From Paraburkholderia franconis (lineage in GTDB: Bacteria > Pseudomonadota > Gammaproteobacteria > Burkholderiales > Burkholderiaceae), in contig NZ_WHNP01000025.1 of assembly GCF_009362735.1 (NCBI RefSeq), forward strand, positions 1 to 64,000: a DNA stretch of 64,000 bases. Reading direction: 5' to 3'. The notes below the pieces were generated by a model. It was given only the letters and a program-made list of their open reading frames with translations. It was not told the origin of the DNA and did not search any database. Position numbers and translations under genes: made by a program. Positions 1 to 9,043 of the stretch are shown piece after piece; position 1 is the first letter of the stretch; every line of letters begins with the position of its first letter.

Positions 1-2
1 TC

Positions 3-1172
3 CCCGAAGCCATCTGGGCCGTGCTCGGCGCCCTGACGCTGTGCGTCTCGGGCAGGCTGCCGTGGCTTGAGGCCCTGCATGCCGTCGGCAAGGGCACAGA
101 CGTCTATCTGTTCCTCACCGGCATGATGCTGGCGTCAGAGTTAGCGCGCAGGGAAGGACTGTTCGACTACATGGCGGTGCTCGCTGCGCGAAAGGCAAAC
201 GGTTCGGCTACGCGCCTGTTCTTCCTGCTGTACTGTGTCGGCACGGTCGTGACTATCCTGATGTCCAACGATGCGACGGCCGTGGTCCTCACGCCGGCGG
301 TCCTCGCTGTGGTACGGTCGGTCAGGGCCGAAAGACCACTGCCGTATCTGTACATCTGCGCATTCGTCGCGAACGCGGCGAGTTTCGTGCTGCCCATCTC
401 GAACCCCGCGAATCTGGTCATCTTTCGCGAGCACATGCCAACGCTTGCGGCGTGGGTCGCGCACTTTGCGCTACCGTCAATGCTATCGATTGTCGTGACT
501 TACGTTGTCCTCCGGTTCCTGCAGCGCGACTCGCTGTCACAATCCATTGGCAAGGAATCCAAACCGCCCCGTCTGTCCGGAGCGGGCCGGACCACCGGAT
601 GGGGCATCGTAACGATGGCAATCATCATGCTCGCAGCTTCAGCACTCGATGCTCCGTTGGGCTGGCCGACCTTCGCTGCGGGTATCGCGGTCTTCGTTGC
701 TATCTGCCTGCAAAAACGGAGCGTGCTCTGGGAATATCTCACCGAGGTTTCGTGGGCCGTCCTGCCACTGGTTGCGGGTCTGTTCGTGCTCGTCGAGGCC
801 CTTCAGCGAACGGGCGTGATCGACTGGCTCGCGCGCTCCATAAGCGAGCTGTCACTGCATTCGCACGCGGGCTGCGTATCAGGCATGATGGTCGCGCTCG
901 TGGCCAACCTCATCAATAATCTGCCGGCTGGCCTGATTGCGGGCTCTGCCGTCGCTGCGGCCCACATGCCGGACCGGGTAACAAACGCCGTGCTGATAGG
1001 TGTTGATCTCGGACCGAACCTGTCCGTCACGGGGTCCCTCGCCACCATACTCTGGCTGACGGCACTACGACGCGAAGGCATTGTTGTGGGAGCCGTTGGA
1101 TTTCTAAAGCTGGGGGTCGCCGTCATGCTGCCCGCATTCGCTGCTGCAATGGGAGCCCTCCAGTTTGCGTGA
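3..1172 (+). CDS. ArsB/NhaD-type ion permease, 5' end outside window
   Basis: Polytopic inner-membrane permease of the ArsB/NhaD (ion transporter) superfamily, likely moving arsenite or another anion/cation. The frame is open from base 3 (reading PEAIW before the first GTG at 21), so the true start lies upstream of the window and only about 390 codons are seen; ArsB proteins are usually about 420-430 aa. At least nine hydrophobic segments are visible. The family hallmark SNDATAVVLTP lies in the first half and the internal-repeat counterpart NNLPAGLI in the second. No ars regulator or reductase is visible in the window, so the substrate is inferred from family only. Confidence 0.85.
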   Translation, partial: PEAIWAVLGALTLCVSGRLPWLEALHAVGKGTDVYLFLTGMMLASELARREGLFDYMAVLAARKANGSATRLFFLLYCVGTVVTILMSNDATAVVLTPAVLAVVRSVRAERPLPYLYICAFVANAASFVLPISNPANLVIFREHMPTLAAWVAHFALPSMLSIVVTYVVLRFLQRDSLSQSIGKESKPPRLSGAGRTTGWGIVTMAIIMLAASALDAPLGWPTFAAGIAVFVAICLQKRSVLWEYLTEVSWAVLPLVAGLFVLVEALQRTGVIDWLARSISELSLHSHAGCVSGMMVALVANLINNLPAGLIAGSAVAAAHMPDRVTNAVLIGVDLGPNLSVTGSLATILWLTALRREGIVVGAVGFLKLGVAVMLPAFAAAMGALQFA

Positions 1173-1764
1173 CGGTAGTCGACCTCTCTGCTCCACAGGA
1201 CGAGACGCCGCATGAGCGAACCGCCCGCGACCGGAACGGCGAACCCCGGGACGAGGCGCTTTGCGTAACGCATCTCAGGGCTGGATCGTCGTATGCCGGA
1301 GGATCAATGCAACCGGTAAGGGATGAGAGAGAGAGAATCTATTTCGAAGCATTGAGTTCATCGACGGGCGTCCCGACACCTCGTGACTTTTTTGCGCTCG
1401 TCCAGGCGGGTGTGTTTGGTGTGCGACGGGCCGTCGCGAGGCTGGACGACTGCCACCGACGGCGGACGTGGTACCCACCCACCCCTTTTGAACGTTGCAA
1501 ACGCAACATTGCTGCCACATCCACTGCCAGAAAAAAAAGACCGACGCAACGGGCCGGTCGAAATGGCTCCTGGCATTCCGAAGGTACTACTTTCCATGAA
1601 CCTGAGAGATTTGAAGTTCAGGCCTTCGCCCCTTAAGGGCGCCTTATGACCGAGGGGATATGATCAAATCAAACGTCGTTCAGTATCGTGACAGTTGCGA
1701 CTGTTATGCGGCCGAGCGTGATGAGAACTCTTCCCCGTCACATGACAATGGGCGCCGCTCTTTT
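1173..1764. other. Intergenic, no supported gene
   Basis: The region lies between two convergent genes. Open frames here lack recognisable domains and ribosome sites. The only structured element seen is the hairpin with an A-run at 1531-1559. Confidence 0.6.
1531..1559 (-). terminator. Intrinsic terminator for the signalling operon
   Basis: Read on the minus strand, a GACCG/CGGTC stem is followed directly by eight T residues. It lies about 200 bases past the stop of the receiver-EAL gene and would end the minus-strand operon that begins at 8643. Confidence 0.6.
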
Positions 1765-3000
1765 TTATAATTTTCCGAAACGATCTTCCCACTCGCTTAG
1801 CCAACTGGGTAATTCCTCCACCAGCATGGGTCGACCAATGAAATACCCCTGCGCACGTTCGCATTGCAGCTCACGGACATGACGCCAGTCATCGGCATCC
1901 TCAACGCCCTCCGCGACGGTAACCATTTTCAGCTGTTTCGCGAGCAGCAGACTTGCCCTGAAGATCGCATCCAGGGAATCGTCCCCCCATGCGCCGTGAA
2001 CAAAGCTGCAATCGATTTTTATCTCGTCGTACTGGAAGTCGCGTAACTGAGCGAGCGATGCGTGGCCTGTGCCGAAGTCATCGATCGACAAACCGATCCG
2101 CTTCAGTTTGAGCCTCGTCAGGATGTCCAGCGAAGACAGCTGATCGCCCACCAGTCTTCTCTCCGTTATTTCCATCACCAGTCTTGACAGTGGGAAATCG
2201 GCCTTCGCCGCTGCCGCAGCCACAAAGTCCGGGAAATCCAGGCTGTTCAGATTGTCGATCGACAGATTGACGCTAAGGCGTAGTTCGTTCCCCAGAGACT
2301 GCAAGGCGGCTATCTCGTTCAGCGCCGACGGCAGGACCTCGCGAACCAGTTCGTCGACAAGATCATACTGCTCTATCAGTTCGATGAAGCCGCTGGCGCT
2401 GACGATCCCGTCACGTGGATGCCGCCATCTGACCAGTGCCTCCACGCCAATCACGGCGCCCGTCCCGACTGCCACCTGCGGCTGGTAATAGTTGACGAGT
2501 TGCCCGTCGCTGATCGCCGCTCGAAGTTCCTCCCGTTCGTATTTCGGCACCGCGGTAGCGCTTTGGACCTGCGTTGTCACTTCGGCGCGGCTCAATTGTT
2601 CCTTGAGCTGTTCGCGGGTGGCAGGCTTCGAGAGTGCCCCAAGCACGCTTAACCCTCGAGCCCGGGCGAGTCTTTCCGCACTCCGGATGATCCGCGCGTC
2701 TTCGCCGCTAATCAGGACGATATGTCCGTCATACCTCGCACCAACGAGCCGCCGCACGAACTCCACTCCGTCCATTTCCGGCATCTGCAGATCGGTGAAT
2801 ACGATGTCAATACCAGGGCCGCTTTCTTCAAGGACCGACAGCGCATCCTGCGCACGCTCAAACGACAATACTTCATAGCCCAGGAGCGTAAGCTGCCGTG
2901 CCAGTACCTTCAGGACGAACGGCTCATCGTCAACAACAACGATCTTCCGTTTCTCTGGCGACTGTTCCGTTCCGGAATTCGTGATCTGGTTCATTTGCAA
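1765..3000 (-). CDS. Response regulator with c-di-GMP phosphodiesterase (REC-EAL, RocR-like)
   Basis: Cytoplasmic response regulator of 411 aa. An N-terminal receiver (about 19-140) has the acidic pair in VVVDDE and the phospho-acceptor D70 in VFTDLQMP. A C-terminal EAL domain (about 155-405) follows. The EAL signature (E187), VNLS, EITE, DDFG (D307/D308), the lysine of EIKID and AEGVE are all present, so c-di-GMP hydrolysis is expected. The architecture and length match Pseudomonas RocR. It is the last gene of a minus-strand operon, 18 bases after the two-receiver protein and two genes after a hybrid kinase, so it is the likely output of that kinase. Confidence 0.92.
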   Translation of the reverse strand: MQMNQITNSGTEQSPEKRKIVVVDDEPFVLKVLARQLTLLGYEVLSFERAQDALSVLEESGPGIDIVFTDLQMPEMDGVEFVRRLVGARYDGHIVLISGEDARIIRSAERLARARGLSVLGALSKPATREQLKEQLSRAEVTTQVQSATAVPKYEREELRAAISDGQLVNYYQPQVAVGTGAVIGVEALVRWRHPRDGIVSASGFIELIEQYDLVDELVREVLPSALNEIAALQSLGNELRLSVNLSIDNLNSLDFPDFVAAAAAKADFPLSRLVMEITERRLVGDQLSSLDILTRLKLKRIGLSIDDFGTGHASLAQLRDFQYDEIKIDCSFVHGAWGDDSLDAIFRASLLLAKQLKMVTVAEGVEDADDWRHVRELQCERAQGYFIGRPMLVEELPSWLSEWEDRFGKL

Positions 3001-3018
3001 GGTCCGCAGTAGTCAGCG

Positions 3019-4182
3019 TCACGACAAAGCCTGCTGCGGCAGGAAATTGCGCAGCTTGTCCAGCAGCCTGTTCCTGTCCAGCGGCTTGACGAGGAAATCG
3101 GTAGCACCGGCCCGAAGGCTGTCAACGACGATGTGCTTTTCGCTGTGTCCCGTAATCATCACGATCTGTACTTCTGAAAAGTTCGCAATGTTGCGGATGC
3201 GCCGGGTCAGTTCCACACCATTGATGTCAGGCAGACCCACGTCCATCAGAACCACGTTCGCCCGGCGTTGCCACAACAGGGTCATCGCTTCCGATCCCGA
3301 TGATGCGATCAGAATGTCGATATTCTGGCCGGCCAGCAGCCGGGTGATCAGCTTCTGCTGAAAAGCATCGTCCTCGACGACAAGAACCGCAGATCGCACA
3401 CGCTGCGACAGCTTCAACGCCTTGCGCACAGGTTCAAGCTGTGTCACCAGATGCTGCTCGATTTCTGTCGCTCGTTGCTGCAATCCTCCGACCGCAGTGG
3501 ATAGCGATCGGATCAGATCTCCAGGGTTGCCGAGCTTCAGATGGTCCAGTTCCCGAGTAACGTCGGAAATGACGGCCGTAGCGGTTGCGTTGTGCGAGGG
3601 ATCGACGGTCCGGCCCATCATCTGCTCGGCCTGCCTGACGGTCAGCCCTACCATATCGAGGTCGCGCCCGATCTGGGCAACACTTCCCCGAAGGTCGTGT
3701 TCGAGCGAGGCGAGCGAGCGAACCTGTGTCGCGAGCTCGCTCGCGGTCACCGGTGCAAGCGCTTTCTCCTTCAACCGGCGCATGGCGTGGTGAACCGCCA
3801 TTTTGAGCCTCGGCGCGTCATTGGTAACCGGCCAGAAGAGAACGTAGTCGTCGAACCGCTCTTCCCTGCAAAGTTCATAGGTGCGCCAGACTTCGTTCTT
3901 GTTGCAAAGTATCAGCGTACGACAGGGGACCTCATGCGCAACAACACTTGAGCGTCTAAGGTCAGAAAAGTACCGCTGCGCGGCATCTAGCGTATCGAAC
4001 GCCAGGATCAGTACAGCGGGCCGATGCGCTTCGAAATCCCCGACTGCATCTTCCGGCTTCACAGATAGCAGGACGTTATCGAACTCGTCCCCGAGAATCG
4101 ATGCGACCAGGTCGGCGTCCGCCACCGAGTCGGACGCCACAAGGACCGGCGCCTGGGCCGGCAAAAAGTCCATATCGAGCAT
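3019..4182 (-). CDS. Two-receiver response regulator with central coiled coil
   Basis: 387 aa. Residues about 11-135 look like a degenerate receiver: the fold pattern is there but the acidic pocket is not obvious. Residues about 145-260 are helical and charged, probably a coiled-coil or dimerisation segment. Residues about 264-383 form a good receiver with VVEDD, phospho-acceptor D314 in VLMDVGLP, and the conserved lysine in FLVKPLD. No DNA-binding or enzyme output domain is present. It sits between the hybrid kinase (12-base gap) and the REC-EAL protein, so a role as phosphate sink, adaptor or competitor in the same relay is likely (inference). Confidence 0.85.
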   Translation of the reverse strand: MLDMDFLPAQAPVLVASDSVADADLVASILGDEFDNVLLSVKPEDAVGDFEAHRPAVLILAFDTLDAAQRYFSDLRRSSVVAHEVPCRTLILCNKNEVWRTYELCREERFDDYVLFWPVTNDAPRLKMAVHHAMRRLKEKALAPVTASELATQVRSLASLEHDLRGSVAQIGRDLDMVGLTVRQAEQMMGRTVDPSHNATATAVISDVTRELDHLKLGNPGDLIRSLSTAVGGLQQRATEIEQHLVTQLEPVRKALKLSQRVRSAVLVVEDDAFQQKLITRLLAGQNIDILIASSGSEAMTLLWQRRANVVLMDVGLPDINGVELTRRIRNIANFSEVQIVMITGHSEKHIVVDSLRAGATDFLVKPLDRNRLLDKLRNFLPQQALS

Positions 4183-4194
4183 ATTCTTGAATGG

Positions 4195-7100
4195 TTATTT
4201 CAATTCGGATTCCAGCAGCCGGGCAATCTCTCCCTTGACCGCTTCGATTGCTACGTCGAACTCCCGTACCCATGCCTGCAGGCGCGCGGAGTCGGCACTT
4301 TTACCAATTCCCTCCAGCCGCGCGCATAGATCTCCTACACCAAGGGCACCAACCGAGCGCGAGGACGATTTAAGTTTGTGCGCGACAGCGCTGGCATCCT
4401 GGCCGCGCGCGGCCATGCAGTGATCTCTCAGTTCGACGGAAAGTCGCTGGACTGAACGCAGGTATTCCCCGAGCAATTCGCGAACGACGTCCGGGTCGTC
4501 GCCGACGACGCTGCGGAGCACCGCCAGATCCAGTGTGCCCGAAGCCGGGCGCGCAGATTCGGAGATTGGCATGTTATTCACCTCAGGATGTTCTGGCTCG
4601 GCGAGATATTCATGGAGAACCGCTTTCAGACGATCAAGCTGCAGGGGCTTCGTCAGATATGCGTCCATTCCGACCGCGATAGCGCGCGTCGCCTCCCCCT
4701 GAATCGCATTGGCCGTCAGGGCGATAATAGGGCGCCTCGCACCGCGTTCTTCCGCCCTGATGGTCGTCACCAGTTCGTACCCGTCCATTTCGGGCATATG
4801 GAGATCCGTGAACATCAGCGCATATTGATGCTTTCGCCACAGCGCCAGCGCCTCCTGACCGTTGTTTGCAATCTCCGCAACATGACCGAGAATTGCCAGT
4901 TGCCTGAGTATGACCCGCTGGTTCACTTCATCGTCTTCCGCGACCAGAATGAGCTGCCCCCGTTCCCGCGCCTCGTCGACCGACAACAGCTTGCCCTTTG
5001 CAGGGCGTGCGCTGGAAGGGGAATTGTCACGGCGGAGAGCGCCTTGGGTTCGACCGAGCGCCAGGCTCGCCGCGTCGAGCAGCGGCCGGCGCTGTAGCCC
5101 GACTGCGCCGATGCTGGCGACGCGATCCCTGACGCGTTGAAGCGCCCCCCTGACCCCAGCCTTGATCCACACCTGGGCGGGAAGCAACGAGGCTGCTGCG
5201 CTGTCCGGCAAAATGTGCGCTGTGTCACTGTGGTCCGGTTCGTCCTGCACACAGAGCAGCGTACCCGATGGGAGGCGGCTCTCGCGGTCGGCAGAGTTGA
5301 ATGCCTGCTCAGTGACAATCCTCGCTCCCGCGCGCTGCAGCCAGGCTGCGACGCCACTGCGGTCATAGCCGTTCCCCGCCAGGATGCACTGCACATCGCG
5401 CAGAGGCGGCGGATCAGCAGTAGGCGCGTTCGCCGGTACGTCGACCCGGAGCGAGACCGAGAATGTCGCCCCCTCGCCTGGCGCGCTCGTCACGGAAACC
5501 GTCCCGTTCATCATGTCGACAAGCCGTCGACTGATAGCGAGCCCCAGCCCTGTGCCGCCAAACCGGCGCGTCGTCGACGCTTCCGCCTGTGTAAATGGCC
5601 TGAACAGTTTCGACATCGTATCTTCCGACATCCCGATGCCATTGTCCGCCACGCTGAAAACCAGTTCGAGCGGACTCGACGTGTGCACCGCTACGCGCAC
5701 CGATACCTGTCCCGCAAACCCCGGCCGGCCACCGCAAAACTTGACCGCATTGCTGATCAGGTTGCCCAGCACCTGACGCAACCGCGTTTCGTCGGTGACG
5801 ACATACTCGGGAACATCGGCCTCCACGACGAGTGACAGTTCGACGCCGCGCTTCTCGGCAACGGGCAGCATCGAACTGCAAAGACTTTCAACGAGATCGA
5901 GCAGAGCGACATCCGTGAACTCGATATCAAGCTTGCCCGCCTCGATCTTTGAGAAATCCAGGATGTCGTCGATGATGACGAGCAACGAATGGGCGGACTG
6001 ACGGATGGTGGAAAGCATGTCTGCCTGATCATCGCTCAGCTCTGTCTCTGCAAGCGCTTCCGTCATGCCGATCACGCCATTCATCGGTGTCCTGATTTCA
6101 TGGCTCATCGCAGCCAGAAAGGCGCTCTTTGATCGCGACGCGGCTTCAGCCTCCGATCGTGCGTGCTCGAGTTGCAGGGTCGCGGTCCGGCTGTCCGTCA
6201 CGTCGCGCGCCGTCGCATAGATCATTCCATCGATCGCGACTGCTCTCCAGGCGAGCCAGCGGGTCGATCCATCGCGGCACATGTACCGGTTCTCGAAGTA
6301 GTCTATTCGGTCCTGGTTCCGCCGGATCTCGGCCAGGGTAGCCTCACGGTCGTCCGGATGGACGAATTCGATGAACGGTCGGCCCGTCAGTTCCTCGGCT
6401 GACCATCCCAGCACCCTGGTAAATGCCGGATTGACGCGTCTGAAACGGCCCGTCGGCTCAGCAAGCGTGATCAGGTCGAGACTGAGCTCGAAAAACCTGT
6501 CGCGCTCGGCTTCTGCCTTCTTGCGTTCCGTGATGTCGGTCAACATGACGAGCGCGCCTGGCTTGCCGTCGATGTCGTACGGAACGGCAGTGACTTCGCA
6601 GTCAAACGAAGAACCGTCGAGCCGGATCCACTTTTCTTCGAGCGTGGGAGCCATCTCGCCGTACTGGTCCATGCGTGCGATTCGTTCCTCCACGACCGGA
6701 ATCCAGTCGGGGTGGAGGAAATCATGCGGCCCCTTGCCGAGTACCTCCGCAGCCGCGCGCGCACCCAACATCTCAAGCGCCTTCGGATTCGCGAATTTGA
6801 TGGTTCTGTCTTGCCCCAGGATCACGCCGTACGGCGACTGCGTAATCAGCTGCCGGTAGCGCGCCTCACTGCGGATGAGCGCCTGGTCGCTCAGGTACTG
6901 CCTGCTGACATCGCGCAGTACCATCACGACGCCATGCACATCGCCTTCGTTTCGTCGCAAAGGCGCCATGCTGATGGAAACTTTTCGCTCGTCCTCGCTC
7001 GCGGTGACAAGTACGCGCGATTCCGCCAACCGGAACAGGTGACCCGATTTCATCACCTCCTTGACCGGAAGCGCCGCATCGTCGCCTGTCGCTATGTTCC

Positions 7101-8643
7101 TGATGCGAAGGATCCGCTGGTAGTGCTGCCCGATGACGTCCTGCTGCCGACAGCCGGTCAGATTCTCCGCTGCGGAGTTGAAGCGTTTGATTCGCCCCTC
7201 CTCGTCGGTCGCAATGACCGCATCACCAATCGCCTGTAGCGTCGCATTCAGGTCCTGCTCGTTGTCCCGGATGCTCGTCTGCGCCGTGACGTCGCGAATT
7301 AATGCGATCGTTTGTGCAGGCGCCTCGGCTCTGCGCTCGATGCGTAGTTCGTAGACGACCGTTTCAGGCACAGCCATCCTGAACGTCTCTGCGACAGTGC
7401 ACTCGTCCGGATTCCCTCGCAGTAGTGCGGCAAGGTGGCGTTCCTTGACCGGCCGGTCGCTGCCTTCATCACGCGCCAGTAACGCGCGCGCAATATCATC
7501 TGGCGTAGCATCCGTTGTTGCGGCCTTGTCCCAGCCAAGTAGCGACAGCAGGCTCGGGTTGTAACCGTCGATCCGGCCATCCGCCGAGAAGCCTACGACT
7601 GCATCCGGTATCGCCCTGAAAAGAGACTCGATGCGCTGCGCCTTCTCGATCCGTCGCAGATCGCTTTCTCGCTCCCGCCGCAAAGAGGCTTGCATTTGCC
7701 GCGAGAGCTGCCTTCTGTAAAGTTCGGCGGACAGAATCAGCAGGCTCAGCACAACACCCGCGATGACCAGTGCCGAAACCCGGGCTCGATAGATTGCAAG
7801 ATAGTCAGTGACTGAAAATCCGACGACAACCGCAACCGGATAGTTTTGCAGCGTCCGGTAGGCGAACACCCGATCAATTCCATCGATTCCACTCAGACCG
7901 GTAAACGAGCCCCCGGCGCTTTGGGTCAATGCACGCCGAAGAGGACTTTTGCCTGGCAAAGGGATGTCGACGCGCGTCGAAGGCCCGCTGCGACGCACAC
8001 GGATCGTCATGTCGTCCTTGCCCACGAGTTCCACGACGCCATGATCACCGACGCGCAGCGCTTCGTAGAAGTCCGTCAGATATGAGGGCGCCATTGACAC
8101 GACGACTACGCCCATGAAATGGCCCTGCGCGTCGTCAATCCGACGTGATAGCTGGAGGGATGTTTTGCCACTCACCCGGCCGACCACGGATTTCCCGACA
8201 TAGAGTCGCGTGGAGCGGTCCTGGATGTGCACACGAAAATGGTCACGGTCAGACAGGTCGACGGGGCGGAATCCTTCGATCGTTGAGGCGCGCAAGATTC
8301 CGCTTCTGTCGACGACCGCTACCTGCATCATGCCGTCGAGTCTGACCAGTCCGGACGCCACGTAGTCATGCAAGAGGATGTTGACCCCCTCCCGTTGTAC
8401 GTGCCAGGCGATCGTTGCGGCTATTTCCTCCGCTTCGTGTAGCGAGCGATCAGAATTACCGGCTAACGCATCCGCCAGTGCCTGCGCCTGCGGTACGGCA
8501 CGCGACAGTTCGGCGTGGCGGTCCCAGGCCATGAATGTGATCAGCGCAGTCCAGACGGCGATGAGCAGCGCGACCGCGAGAGTATGACTCTGCTTTTGTC
8601 GGTTTGCCCGCCCTGCATTGCAGTCACTCGGGAGAGAGCTCAT
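4195..8643 (-). CDS. Multi-PAS hybrid sensor histidine kinase (HisKA-HATPase-REC-HPt)
   Basis: Very large inner-membrane hybrid kinase of 1482 aa. Order: TM helix about 22-41; periplasmic Cache-like sensor about 45-280; TM about 287-307; four PAS repeats between about 340 and 820; HisKA with H848 in SHEIRTP; HATPase about 940-1065 with DNGIGM and GGTGLGLAIS; a weak pseudo-receiver about 1083-1180; receiver about 1230-1350 with D1280 in FTDLHMPEMDG; HPt about 1375-1475 with H1422 in AHKLKSS. This gives a full His-Asp-His phosphorelay able to feed a separate regulator. It is first in an operon with two receiver proteins, one carrying an EAL domain, as in RocS/RocR or SadARS systems. The periplasmic ligand is unknown. 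Confidence 0.93.
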   Translation of the reverse strand: MSSLPSDCNAGRANRQKQSHTLAVALLIAVWTALITFMAWDRHAELSRAVPQAQALADALAGNSDRSLHEAEEIAATIAWHVQREGVNILLHDYVASGLVRLDGMMQVAVVDRSGILRASTIEGFRPVDLSDRDHFRVHIQDRSTRLYVGKSVVGRVSGKTSLQLSRRIDDAQGHFMGVVVVSMAPSYLTDFYEALRVGDHGVVELVGKDDMTIRVRRSGPSTRVDIPLPGKSPLRRALTQSAGGSFTGLSGIDGIDRVFAYRTLQNYPVAVVVGFSVTDYLAIYRARVSALVIAGVVLSLLILSAELYRRQLSRQMQASLRRERESDLRRIEKAQRIESLFRAIPDAVVGFSADGRIDGYNPSLLSLLGWDKAATTDATPDDIARALLARDEGSDRPVKERHLAALLRGNPDECTVAETFRMAVPETVVYELRIERRAEAPAQTIALIRDVTAQTSIRDNEQDLNATLQAIGDAVIATDEEGRIKRFNSAAENLTGCRQQDVIGQHYQRILRIRNIATGDDAALPVKEVMKSGHLFRLAESRVLVTASEDERKVSISMAPLRRNEGDVHGVVMVLRDVSRQYLSDQALIRSEARYRQLITQSPYGVILGQDRTIKFANPKALEMLGARAAAEVLGKGPHDFLHPDWIPVVEERIARMDQYGEMAPTLEEKWIRLDGSSFDCEVTAVPYDIDGKPGALVMLTDITERKKAEAERDRFFELSLDLITLAEPTGRFRRVNPAFTRVLGWSAEELTGRPFIEFVHPDDREATLAEIRRNQDRIDYFENRYMCRDGSTRWLAWRAVAIDGMIYATARDVTDSRTATLQLEHARSEAEAASRSKSAFLAAMSHEIRTPMNGVIGMTEALAETELSDDQADMLSTIRQSAHSLLVIIDDILDFSKIEAGKLDIEFTDVALLDLVESLCSSMLPVAEKRGVELSLVVEADVPEYVVTDETRLRQVLGNLISNAVKFCGGRPGFAGQVSVRVAVHTSSPLELVFSVADNGIGMSEDTMSKLFRPFTQAEASTTRRFGGTGLGLAISRRLVDMMNGTVSVTSAPGEGATFSVSLRVDVPANAPTADPPPLRDVQCILAGNGYDRSGVAAWLQRAGARIVTEQAFNSADRESRLPSGTLLCVQDEPDHSDTAHILPDSAAASLLPAQVWIKAGVRGALQRVRDRVASIGAVGLQRRPLLDAASLALGRTQGALRRDNSPSSARPAKGKLLSVDEARERGQLILVAEDDEVNQRVILRQLAILGHVAEIANNGQEALALWRKHQYALMFTDLHMPEMDGYELVTTIRAEERGARRPIIALTANAIQGEATRAIAVGMDAYLTKPLQLDRLKAVLHEYLAEPEHPEVNNMPISESARPASGTLDLAVLRSVVGDDPDVVRELLGEYLRSVQRLSVELRDHCMAARGQDASAVAHKLKSSSRSVGALGVGDLCARLEGIGKSADSARLQAWVREFDVAIEAVKGEIARLLESELK

Positions 8644-9043
8644 TTTCCGGTAGAGCGTGGTGTGTGGAACGACGCAGACGGGCCTGCGCCCTCAGTTGGC
8701 GAAGAATGAAGAACTTTGCGTGCGACCTCGTGTCGCTGGCACGCGCGTAAAGTCTGTCAATCGTTAACGTCGTCGCAACCGGAAACTTTAGAAAAACCGG
8801 GCAACGCGATCCACGCATAGCATTCGCAAAGCGCGCGGAATCCAGCGCGCAACGCGGCTCGCGACCATGCCAAATCATCGTCACGTCCCGCTTATAGTCG
8901 GACTTTTAAAGGAATCTAAACCAGTTATCATTGGTGGATAAACACGTTCGATCAGCTTTTGGCTTCGAACATATCAATTCCGTGCCTTAAGCTCACGCCA
9001 AGAACAAAAGAGCCAGGCTGTGATACCTGAGAGAAACTGAAAG
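8644..9043. other. Divergent promoter region
   Basis: A 400-base spacer between the hybrid-kinase operon (minus) and the GGDEF-EAL gene (plus). It is somewhat AT-richer near 8890-9030 and must hold both promoters. No operator was recognised. Confidence 0.5.
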
